Positions 52,295-59,034 of a DNA stretch of 59,034 nt are shown here, piece by piece (positions within the stretch are counted from its first letter, which is position 1; each line of letters begins with the position of its first letter). Where the stretch lies: the NCBI RefSeq assembly GCF_024461735.1, contig NZ_JANGAD010000012.1, forward strand, positions 1 through 59,034, given 5' to 3'. Below the pieces are notes generated by a model that searched no databases, was not told the origin of the DNA, and saw only the letters and a program-made list of their open reading frames with translations. Both the position numbers and the translations under genes were made by a program. The stretch is from Anaerotignum propionicum. GTDB taxonomy: Bacteria > Bacillota > Clostridia > Lachnospirales > Anaerotignaceae.

Positions 52295-53347
52295 ATGAGT
52301 AAAGGTATTTTTGTAGTAATTGAACAGAGAAGCGGTAAAGTTCAGAACGTAGGTCTGGAACTTGTTGGCGAATCCACCAGATTGAAAGAAGACCTCAAGG
52401 ATGAAGTAGTTGCAGTCCTGTTGGGTCATGAAATTGAAGGTCAGGTTGACAAACTTTTCCACTATGGTGCAGACAAGGTTATCCTTGTTGACAGCCCTTA
52501 TTTGAAAGAGTATGTAACAGAGCCTTATACAAAAGCTATCACAGCTATCGTTAAGGAATATGATCCCGAAATCATGCTGTTTGGTGCATCTTCCATCGGC
52601 CGTGACGTGGCTCCTCGTGTAGCTAGCCGTGTAAAAACAGGTTTGGTTGCAGATACAACAGGCTTGAGAATGGCAAAGACAGAAGAAGAATATGCTAAGG
52701 AAGCAGCTATGGGCTGTGAAGATCCTACAAGAGCACTTCTTATGACTCGTCCTGCATTCGGCGGTAACATCATGGCAACATTGATGTGCCCTAGAACAAA
52801 ACCTCAGATGGCAACAGTACGTCCTGGTGTTATGAAGAGAATTGCAAAAGACACAACAAGAACAGGCGAATTAATCAAATTCAACGTTGATTTTACAGAC
52901 GCTGATATGAACGTTGAAATTCTTGAAGTTGTTAAGGCTGACAAGAAGGCTGTTGACTTGACAGAAGCAAAATTGATCGTATCCGGTGGCCGTGGTATTG
53001 GCGGTGCACAGGGCTTTGATTTAATCAGAGACGTAGCAGATGCATTGGGCGCAGAAGTTGGTTCTTCCAGAGCATGTGTTGACGCTGGTTGGATTGAAAA
53101 AGATCGTCAGGTTGGTCAGACAGGTAAGACAGTACGCCCTGACCTGTACATGGCTTGTGGTATTTCCGGTGCAATTCAGCACGTTGCAGGTATGGAAAAC
53201 TCCGAATTGGTTATTTCCATCAACAAAAACGACACAGCTCCCATTTTCGAAGTTTCTGACTTGGGTATCGTTGGTGACGTTAAGGTTATCCTGCCTAAAT
53301 TGGCTGATGCAATCAGAAAGTACAAAGTAGCAAAAGCTAACAACTAA
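52295..53347 (+). CDS. etfA: Electron transfer flavoprotein subunit alpha
   Basis: A 350-residue EtfA: VVIEQRSGKVQNVGLELV at the start, the FAD-binding SGGRGIGGAQGFDLI segment near residue 230, GQTGKTVRPDLYMACGISGAIQH and NKNDTAPIFEVSDLGIVGD. Partner of EtfB. No N-terminal ferredoxin extension. Last gene of the unit, ending at a strong terminator. Confidence 0.95.
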   Translation: MSKGIFVVIEQRSGKVQNVGLELVGESTRLKEDLKDEVVAVLLGHEIEGQVDKLFHYGADKVILVDSPYLKEYVTEPYTKAITAIVKEYDPEIMLFGASSIGRDVAPRVASRVKTGLVADTTGLRMAKTEEEYAKEAAMGCEDPTRALLMTRPAFGGNIMATLMCPRTKPQMATVRPGVMKRIAKDTTRTGELIKFNVDFTDADMNVEILEVVKADKKAVDLTEAKLIVSGGRGIGGAQGFDLIRDVADALGAEVGSSRACVDAGWIEKDRQVGQTGKTVRPDLYMACGISGAIQHVAGMENSELVISINKNDTAPIFEVSDLGIVGDVKVILPKLADAIRKYKVAKANN

Positions 53348-53365
53348 TTTAATAATGTATGTTCA

Positions 53366-53402
53366 AGAGCTTCCTTTGGTTTCCAAAGGAAGCTCTTTTT
53401 TT
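53366..53402 (+). terminator. Intrinsic terminator after etfA
   Basis: Perfect 14-bp stem (53366-53379 / 53383-53396) with a TTT loop, followed by seven T. Confidence 0.95.
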
Positions 53403-53839
53403 CGTTACAGTTTGATAGAAACAGATTTCCGGTAGTCAGGAAGAAATTTCCTGTTAGTTGCTCTTTTTAATCTTGAAAGGGTTTTACCTAAGAAAGCATT
53501 TAAAGCAATAATAAATAAGGTTAATAAGATTTGTTTCAAAATATAAGTGCTTTATGGGAATAATCGATTAACTCCTGTCCTGATAAAAGACTAATGAAGA
53601 TTATAGAAACAATACGATTAGATGTAGGTTTTCTTATTTGTCATCCAAATTAGTTGCTGTAATTTGTGGTTTAAGGCATCATCTGATTACAGAAAAGTAG
53701 ACAAAATAATAAAATTACAATATTGTACAAAATAACACATATTTTAAGTCATTATTTAAAGTTTAATGGTTAAAAGAAAGAAAAAAAAGTCATGCAATCT
53801 TAAAAATTTTTAATTAACGTAGGTATAATCCCGCAAAAA

Positions 53840-53868
53840 TAGACATATTTCTTTACTTATGTTATACT
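53840..53868 (+). promoter_or_regulatory. Sigma-A promoter of relQ
   Basis: TAGACA and TATACT with 17-base spacing, about 33 bases before the ATG. Confidence 0.6.
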
Positions 53869-53900
53869 AAAGATAATCTGAAGGAGAGGATTGAGCGGGA

Positions 53901-54581
53901 ATGAATTTAATGGAGCTTGATTATGATGCGAAAATGTTATCCATACAACCGGATATAATTATAAGGGAAGCAAAGCCTTTTATGGAATTGATGATGGAGT
54001 GCAAATGTGCTCTGATGGAAGTGGAGACAAAGCTAAATGTTCTGAACGCTGAGTTTGCTTTAAAATACAATAGAAATCCTTTTGAGTCCATTAAATCAAG
54101 AATCAAAAGCCCCATGAGTATTGTTGAAAAGTTGAAAAGAAAGGGCTATCCCCTTACTGTAGAAAGTATGGAGAGAAACCTATTTGATATTGCTGGAATA
54201 CGAGTAATTTGCTCTTTTGTAGATGATATTTATGCCATCGCCGCATTATTGGTGCAACAAGACGATATTACATTATTGGAAGCAAAGGATTATATAAAGA
54301 GCCCCAAGGAGAACGGATATCGTAGTTTGCACCTTATTCTAGAGGTACCTGTTTTCTTGGCAGAAAAGAAAAAACCCATGAAAGTGGAAGTGCAGTTTCG
54401 CACCATTGCCATGGATTTTTGGGCGAGTTTAGAGCATAAACTAAAATATAAGAAAGATATTTCTGATGCAAAAGAGATCTTTGAGGAATTGCAGGAGTGT
54501 GCTGATATTATTAGTAATATGGATTTAAGAATGCAAGAGATTCGAAACCGAATTGAAGAAAAAGAGGATACAAATGCATAA
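53901..54581 (+). CDS. relQ: Small alarmone synthetase (RelQ/YjbM-like)
   Basis: A 226-residue single-domain (p)ppGpp synthetase. Synthetase motifs: RIKSPMSIVEKLKRKGYPL, NLFDIAGIRVICSF, KENGYRSLHLILEVPVF and KVEVQFRTIAMDFWASLEHK. No HD hydrolase, TGS or ACT domain. It makes alarmone in response to stress or wall damage, complementing the bifunctional relA at 12867. GGAGAGG precedes the ATG. It appears monocistronic. Confidence 0.9.
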   Translation: MNLMELDYDAKMLSIQPDIIIREAKPFMELMMECKCALMEVETKLNVLNAEFALKYNRNPFESIKSRIKSPMSIVEKLKRKGYPLTVESMERNLFDIAGIRVICSFVDDIYAIAALLVQQDDITLLEAKDYIKSPKENGYRSLHLILEVPVFLAEKKKPMKVEVQFRTIAMDFWASLEHKLKYKKDISDAKEIFEELQECADIISNMDLRMQEIRNRIEEKEDTNA

Positions 54582-54793
54582 TCTTTAAATCAGTGTTTAA
54601 TCAAACCATCTTAGTCAAATTTTATAAGCTTTCTCAGATGGACATTTTAGATTAAATGAGGGAGAGACCGTGTATTTCTAAAGTATGTTAAGAAAAACTC
54701 AAAAAGTGATGTTTTTACTTACAAAATAGATTTAGTGTTCCTTCCTAAGCGTGTTGCATGCTTAATTCTAAAAAAACAACATAGGTACAATTG

Positions 54794-54823
54794 AAACAGA
54801 TATATTTATATATCTGTTTTTTA
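54794..54823 (+). terminator. Intrinsic terminator after relQ
   Basis: AAACAGATATA/TATATCTGTTT stem of 11 bp with a 4-base loop, ending in TTTTTTATTTT. Confidence 0.75.
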
Positions 54824-54848
54824 TTTTGCGAATTTTGGGGAGAAGCTG

Positions 54849-54977
54849 ATGTTTTTGCGGAAGAAAAATGGAATAGCACGACAGCGTTTGACAGAAAGTG
54901 CAGGGCGAGCGTGGTATATTTTGGACAAGCAGAAAGTCTTTGGAGGAAAGCCAAAGAAACATGCCAGCGGATTTTGA
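54849..54977 (+). CDS. Possible 42-residue basic protein
   Basis: Begins MFLRKKNGIARQRLTESAGR and ends KPKKHASGF; very basic. GGGGAGA lies about 6 bases before the ATG. The terminator just upstream and the lack of a clear promoter weaken the call, but it ends 20 bp before the next gene and could be its first cistron. No family recognised. Confidence 0.35.
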   Translation: MFLRKKNGIARQRLTESAGRAWYILDKQKVFGGKPKKHASGF

Positions 54978-54996
54978 ATAAAAGGGAGGATACACA

Positions 54997-56178
54997 ATGC
55001 GGCAGTATTATGACGGAGATATGAATTTGTATGACTATGGCGTAGATGAAGGAGCCTCAATTTTGCCAGAAAAAACAAAGCAGATGGGTGCACTGGAAAA
55101 TCGAATACGAATCTACATTGAAGATTACGTGCATACATATTTATATCAATATGGCAAAAGCGGCGGGGGTAAAGAAAAAACAGCGGCCTTAGTGGGGCGT
55201 CACTTGGAGATTAACGGTGAGGAATCCGTAATTATTTCAGGCGCAATTCAGGGTAAGGGCACACCACAGAAAAATGGTGCAGAAGGTTTTAGCGAAGAAA
55301 CATGGGAATATATTGGCAGTCAGATGGAAACCTATTTTAAAGGAATGAGCTTGGTAGGTTGGGCCCATTTGCAGCCTGGGTTTGGTTCTTTTCTGATGGC
55401 AAAGGACGAGCTATTTCATGAGGAATTTTTCAAGGAAAGCTGGCAAGTTTTATTTGTCATCGACAGCTTGGATAAAATGGATACATTTTATATATACAAC
55501 GAGGAAGGAAGAGGATTAAGGCAGTCAAGGGGTTATTTTGTTTACTACGACAAAAATAAAGAAATGCAGGAATATATGCTGGACAACAGCACAGTATATC
55601 CAAAAGAGGATTTATCTGCCATGGCCGCAGAGGAATATTATCCGGAAGAGGAAATGGAGAACGGCTTAGAGCGTAAAAAGCGCAGGCCAAGACCGGAAGA
55701 ACGAATGGATGCGGCAAAGGAAATACGACGAGTTTTACAAAACCGTGCAAAAGAGGCTGAAGAAGTACAAAAAGGAAAGTATACCATGCTGGCAGGAATA
55801 AGCGGCGCCCTCTGCGTTGTTTGTTTATGTATGGGCTTTGCCTTAATGAGTAATATGACCCGCTTGAGAAGCTTAGAAGGCGAAATTGTAATGGTGCAAA
55901 GCTCCTACCAAAAGCTGGAGGAGAGCATTGAAGGCGTTAAGGTGCAGGCGGCATTTGCGGCAGAGCCAAAGGTTCAGGAAGAACCAAAGGCAGAACCGAA
56001 GGCTGAAGCCAAAAAGGAAGTGGTTGAAACTTGGTACACTGTAGAAGCCGGCGACAGCTTAGGCTATATCAGCAGAAAATACTATGGTGATAATAGTGGT
56101 GTGAATAAAATCATCAAGGCAAATGATCTGGATAATGCAGATATGATTTTTGCAGGGCAGTCTCTATTGATACCGTAA
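54997..56178 (+). CDS. Membrane protein with degenerate MPN/JAB-like domain and LysM
   Basis: A 393-residue protein. Residues about 30-190 look like an MPN/JAB fold: SLVGWAHLQPGFGSFL near 118, KDELFHEEFF near 136, VLFVIDSLDKMDTFYIYNEE in outline and GYFVYYDKNKEMQEYM. The metal motif HxHP is replaced by HLQP, so protease activity is doubtful. A basic linker (RKKRRPRPEER) precedes a single membrane segment near 262-285. After an acidic, proline/alanine linker comes a LysM domain (345-393, TVEAGDSLGYISRKYYG). Topology puts the MPN part in the cytoplasm and LysM at the wall. AGGGAGG precedes the ATG. Function unknown. Confidence 0.75.
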   Translation: MRQYYDGDMNLYDYGVDEGASILPEKTKQMGALENRIRIYIEDYVHTYLYQYGKSGGGKEKTAALVGRHLEINGEESVIISGAIQGKGTPQKNGAEGFSEETWEYIGSQMETYFKGMSLVGWAHLQPGFGSFLMAKDELFHEEFFKESWQVLFVIDSLDKMDTFYIYNEEGRGLRQSRGYFVYYDKNKEMQEYMLDNSTVYPKEDLSAMAAEEYYPEEEMENGLERKKRRPRPEERMDAAKEIRRVLQNRAKEAEEVQKGKYTMLAGISGALCVVCLCMGFALMSNMTRLRSLEGEIVMVQSSYQKLEESIEGVKVQAAFAAEPKVQEEPKAEPKAEAKKEVVETWYTVEAGDSLGYISRKYYGDNSGVNKIIKANDLDNADMIFAGQSLLIP

Positions 56179-56485
56179 TCAAAGCTTTACATAGTGATTT
56201 TTATGAAAGGTATTGGGGAGTTACTTTTACCTAGGTTTGAAAGAGATTAGATTGGATTTTTCTTTTGGTATTAGCCGAATAATATACCCAAGGGATTTAT
56301 TGATTCTTTTCATTAACATGCAAAGCCTATTTTAGTCTGCTCCAGATTGAGAAATAACTATACACCGAAAAGATCGGATATTATAAAAAAATGTTGCGAT
56401 ATCAAAAATAATGTGATACAATACTAATGCTGTTTAAAGTGGATAAGACTCAGAATAATGAGCAAAATATATAGGAGGATTTGAA
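56179..56485. other. Intergenic region before secG
   Basis: AT-rich; holds the secG promoter at 56394-56422. No gene or clear terminator for the LysM gene recognised. Confidence 0.45.
56394..56422 (+). promoter_or_regulatory. Sigma-A promoter of secG
   Basis: TTGCGA and TACAAT with 17-base spacing, about 64 bases before the secG ATG. Confidence 0.65.
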
Positions 56486-56728
56486 ATGACAACAATTGGT
56501 ATGGTGTTAACAGGCATTTTAGCTGTTTTGGCAGTAGTATTGAGCGTAATTATTTTGATGCAGTCTAAGCGTTCTGCAGGCTTGGGCGCGATTAGCGGCG
56601 GTGGCAGCAGTGATACTTACTGGAGTAAGAACAAAGGTCATTCAGTAGAAGGCACGTTGGAGAAGTACACAAAAATTGGCGGCGCCCTTTTTATGATAAT
56701 TGCTTTTGTGATTAATTTGGTTGGCTAA
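56486..56728 (+). CDS. secG: Protein-export membrane protein SecG
   Basis: An 80-residue SecG: first membrane segment TGILAVLAVVLSVIILMQSK, the conserved loop KRSAGLGAISGGGSSDTYWSKNKG in outline, and a second segment at the C-terminus (ALFMIIAFVINLVG). It is an accessory subunit of the SecYEG channel. AGGAGG precedes the ATG. It is followed by rnr, the conserved Firmicutes secG-rnr(-smpB) order, with a terminator between. Confidence 0.94.
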   Translation: MTTIGMVLTGILAVLAVVLSVIILMQSKRSAGLGAISGGGSSDTYWSKNKGHSVEGTLEKYTKIGGALFMIIAFVINLVG

Positions 56729-56734
56729 ACGATG

Positions 56735-56763
56735 GGAGATGCAGAAGTGCATCTCTTTTTTTG
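56735..56763 (+). terminator. Intrinsic terminator after secG
   Basis: GAGATGCA/TGCATCTC stem with a GAAG loop, followed by seven T; may attenuate readthrough into rnr. Confidence 0.85.
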
Positions 56764-56798
56764 CAAACAAATGATTTGGATAAAAATAGGAGGTATAT

Positions 56799-58943
56799 AT
56801 GGAATTGAATCATATATTGGAAGAAAGAAAAGAGAAAATTCTCGGTTATATAACAAGTGAAGAGTATATTCCCTTAAAGCGCAAAGAAATTCGTCAGATG
56901 CTTTCTGTGCCGGACAGCGATAGAGAGATTTTTGATGGATTGCTTGGCGAGCTCATCGCTGAGGGCAAGGTTGTGGAAACCAAAAAAGGAAAGCTTATGG
57001 CGCCTAAAGCCTTAAATATGTCCACAGGGGTTTTTACAGGTCATGCCAAGGGCTTTGGATTTGTGACCCCTGATGAAGGCGGAGCAGATATATTTATTCC
57101 TGCCAATGAAACTGGCAGTGCTATGCAAAAGGACAGGGTATTATATAAGGTAATAAACCAAGCAGAGGGAGACAAAAAAGCAGATGGCGTAATCATAAAG
57201 GTTCTGGAACGGGGCATTGTTCGCGTTGTCGGTCTATATGAACAAAGCAAAGGCTTTGGCTTTGTGATTGCAGATGACAAGAAATTCGCCAAGGATATTT
57301 TTATCGCTAAGGAGAATGCCAAGGGTGCGGTAAGCGGTCATAAGGTTGTTGTTGAAATCTTAAGCTATGGAGAGGAAAGAAGAAATCCGGAAGGAAAGAT
57401 TGTAGAAATATTAGGTCACGTGAACGATCCAGGGGTTGATATTCTATCTGTCATTCGCCGCTTTGATTTGGCAATTGAATTCCCTGAAAAAGTTTATCAG
57501 GAAATTGAAAAGCAAGCAACAGAAGTTCTGGAAAAAGATAAAGAGGGCAGAGAAGATTTTCGAGACCTTCTTACCATTACCATTGATGGAGAGGATGCCA
57601 AGGACTTAGACGATGCTGTTTCTCTATCAAAAATGGAGAATGGGAACTATTGGCTAGGGGTGCATATTGCCGATGTAACCCATTATGTTCGTGAGCATAC
57701 AGCATTGGATCAGGAGGCATACGCCAGAGGAACCAGCGTTTATTTGGTGGATCGAGTCATTCCAATGTTGCCCCATAAGTTGAGCAATGGTATTTGTTCT
57801 TTAAACCCTGAAACGGACAGACTAACATTAAGCTGTATGATGGAAATAGACACAAAGGGAAATGTGATTTCTCACAAAATTTGTGAATCTATAATTCATT
57901 CTAATTTTCGTATGACATATACGGCAGTTAGAGAAATTATTGAGGATAAGACCCCTGAGCTTTTGGAAAAATATGCTGAAATTGTGCCTATGCTAACATT
58001 GATGAATGAGCTTAGGCAGGTTTTAGGGGAAAAGAGAAAGAAACGAGGTTCGGTAAATTTTGATTTGCCTGAGTCGAAGATCATCTTAAATGAGCAAGGG
58101 AAACCCATTGAGATTCGTCCTTATGAAAGAAGTATTGCTACAAATTTGATAGAGGAGTTTATGCTGGTTTGTAATGAAACGGTTGCTGAAAATGCTTTTT
58201 GGCAAGAAATACCCTTCATGTACCGTACCCACTTGGAACCGGATGAAGAAAAGCTTAAGAAAATGGAACAATTCATTCGGGGCTTTGGATATTATTTAAA
58301 GAAAAAAGATGGTGAAATTCATCCTAGAGAAATTCAGAGGGTTTTACAAGAGGCAGAAGGGACAGACCAGGAACGTATCATTACCAGAATGGTTTTGCGT
58401 AGTATGATGCAGGCTCGTTATGCCGCAGATAATCTTGGGCATTTTGGGCTGGCAGCAAAATATTATTGCCACTTTACTTCGCCAATACGTCGCTATCCTG
58501 ATTTGCAGATTCATAGACTTTTAAAGAAGATGCTTCGTGGTGAGTTAAATGAGACTCAATCTAGGGAATACCATAAAAAGATGCCGGACATGGCTCTGCA
58601 TTGCTCAAGGCGGGAACGAATTGCCGATGAGGCTGAGCGGGATACAGACCAGCTGAAGAAGGTAGAATTTATGTCGGATAAAATTGGTCAAGTATTCCAG
58701 GGCATTATCTCCAGCGTAACCAACTGGGGAATTTATGTGGAGTTACCCAATACCATAGAGGGAATGGTAGCGCTAGCGATGTTGGATGATGATTATTATG
58801 AATTTAATGAAAAGAGTATGATGGTCTTTGGTAAAAGGACAGGAAAAAGCTACCGTTTGGGAGATAAAGTGACGGTTGTTGTATCCAAGGTATCAAAAGA
58901 GTTAGGAACCATTGATTTTTTATTTGAAGATAGTGCAGAATAA
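56799..58943 (+). CDS. rnr: Ribonuclease R
   Basis: A 714-residue RNase R. Domain order: N-terminal winged helix (about 1-65), two cold-shock domains (GHAKGFGFVTPDEGG near 78; KGFGFVIADDKKF near 150), the RNB catalytic domain with DGEDAKDLDDAVSL near 265 (metal-binding aspartates), HFTSPIRRYPDLQIHRLL near 560, and C-terminal S1 (GIISSVTNWGIYVEL). It degrades structured RNA 3' to 5' and works with SmpB-tmRNA. AGGAGG precedes the ATG. smpB would be expected just beyond the window. Confidence 0.96.
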   Translation: MELNHILEERKEKILGYITSEEYIPLKRKEIRQMLSVPDSDREIFDGLLGELIAEGKVVETKKGKLMAPKALNMSTGVFTGHAKGFGFVTPDEGGADIFIPANETGSAMQKDRVLYKVINQAEGDKKADGVIIKVLERGIVRVVGLYEQSKGFGFVIADDKKFAKDIFIAKENAKGAVSGHKVVVEILSYGEERRNPEGKIVEILGHVNDPGVDILSVIRRFDLAIEFPEKVYQEIEKQATEVLEKDKEGREDFRDLLTITIDGEDAKDLDDAVSLSKMENGNYWLGVHIADVTHYVREHTALDQEAYARGTSVYLVDRVIPMLPHKLSNGICSLNPETDRLTLSCMMEIDTKGNVISHKICESIIHSNFRMTYTAVREIIEDKTPELLEKYAEIVPMLTLMNELRQVLGEKRKKRGSVNFDLPESKIILNEQGKPIEIRPYERSIATNLIEEFMLVCNETVAENAFWQEIPFMYRTHLEPDEEKLKKMEQFIRGFGYYLKKKDGEIHPREIQRVLQEAEGTDQERIITRMVLRSMMQARYAADNLGHFGLAAKYYCHFTSPIRRYPDLQIHRLLKKMLRGELNETQSREYHKKMPDMALHCSRRERIADEAERDTDQLKKVEFMSDKIGQVFQGIISSVTNWGIYVELPNTIEGMVALAMLDDDYYEFNEKSMMVFGKRTGKSYRLGDKVTVVVSKVSKELGTIDFLFEDSAE

Positions 58944-58948
58944 AAAGA

Positions 58949-58987
58949 GGGCCTGTATGCGAGATTTTCGCATGCAGGCTTTTTTGT
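58949..58987 (+). terminator. Intrinsic terminator after rnr
   Basis: GCCTGTATGCGA/TCGCATGCAGGC stem (one wobble) followed by TTTTTTG. Confidence 0.88.
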
Positions 58988-59008
58988 TCGCTTTAGCTTG
59001 ACAAAACC

Positions 59009-59029
59009 ACCGGCTATGCCGGTGGTAGG
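59009..59029. repeat. REP-like palindrome at the window end
   Basis: ACCACCGGC-TAT-GCCGGTGGT, a perfect 9-bp GC-rich hairpin in AT-rich DNA, followed by AGG. It resembles dispersed palindromes linked to IS200-type transposases, but only one copy is visible here. Confidence 0.55.
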
Positions 59030-59034
59030 AAAGG

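Larger units (their letters stand above)
53348..53900. other. 550-bp intergenic region
   Basis: After the etfA terminator only AT-rich sequence is seen, with a small CAGGAA/TTCCTG hairpin near 53437-53453, then the relQ promoter at 53840-53868. No gene recognised. Confidence 0.5.

Noticed and set aside
54791..55024. A 77-codon frame upstream of the LysM gene
   Set aside because: It starts inside the relQ terminator, has no ribosome site and overlaps the start of the LysM gene.
1..59034. CRISPR arrays, tRNA or rRNA genes
   Set aside because: No regularly spaced repeats, tRNA cloverleaf or rRNA signature sequences were found on either strand.

Overview
The window reads as chromosomal DNA of an anaerobic, endospore-forming low-GC Firmicute of the Clostridia, most likely Lachnospirales. 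Evidence is seen directly: AGGAGG-type ribosome sites, frequent TTG starts, spo0A, the spore-coat genes cotJA/cotJB/cotJC, HemZ-type radical SAM enzymes and a highly expressed acyl-CoA dehydrogenase/EtfB/EtfA cluster. The acd-etf cluster without crt/hbd/thl neighbours recalls the acryloyl-CoA reductase of Anaerotignum (Clostridium) propionicum; the genus is inference.

Layout. 1-9 kb: ttcA-like, a XerC-like tyrosine recombinase and a Nudix hydrolase (+), facing rplS-lepB-rbgA (-); then an AEC transporter with a divergent TetR-type regulator, and a membrane protein plus radical SAM/SPASM pair. 9-24 kb: apt and recJ (-), then nagZ-like lipoprotein, relA-dtd-hemZ-hisS, trkA-trkH, a small membrane protein and lepA (+). 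24-29 kb: spo0A, rsmA and a COG2426 membrane protein (-), and an RpiR-type regulator. 28-41 kb: several uncharacterised genes mixed with trmB, a DUF4364 regulator, a YhcC-like radical SAM protein, a CobD-like aminotransferase and pheB-thrB-lysC. 41.6-47.9 kb: the cotJABC operon, whose third gene is interrupted. 48-59 kb: bioY with a BirA operator, acd-etfB-etfA, a small alarmone synthetase, an MPN-like/LysM membrane protein, secG and rnr.

Main discovery. cotJC (manganese-catalase-like spore coat protein) is split in two. Its first 32 codons (ending YGGP) follow cotJB at 47305-47210; the remaining 167 codons (starting DGELG) lie 5 kb away at 42124-41624, same strand and compatible frame. Between them lies a 5,082-bp element with a SpoIVCA-like large serine recombinase at one edge. 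The two junctions share a 10-bp core. Joining the two element ends makes a perfect 10-bp inverted repeat around a 4-bp spacer, as expected of a serine-integrase attP; joining the flanks restores a 199-codon cotJC. This is the architecture of a skin-type, developmentally excised intervening element, here in a spore coat gene. The recombinase start is preceded by a 15-bp hairpin that buries its ribosome site. The element also carries a lipoprotein, small sporulation-like proteins, a small membrane protein and an isochorismatase-like hydrolase.

No tRNA, rRNA, CRISPR array or confident riboswitch was seen. Several intergenic stretches hold unexplained strong hairpins, listed separately.
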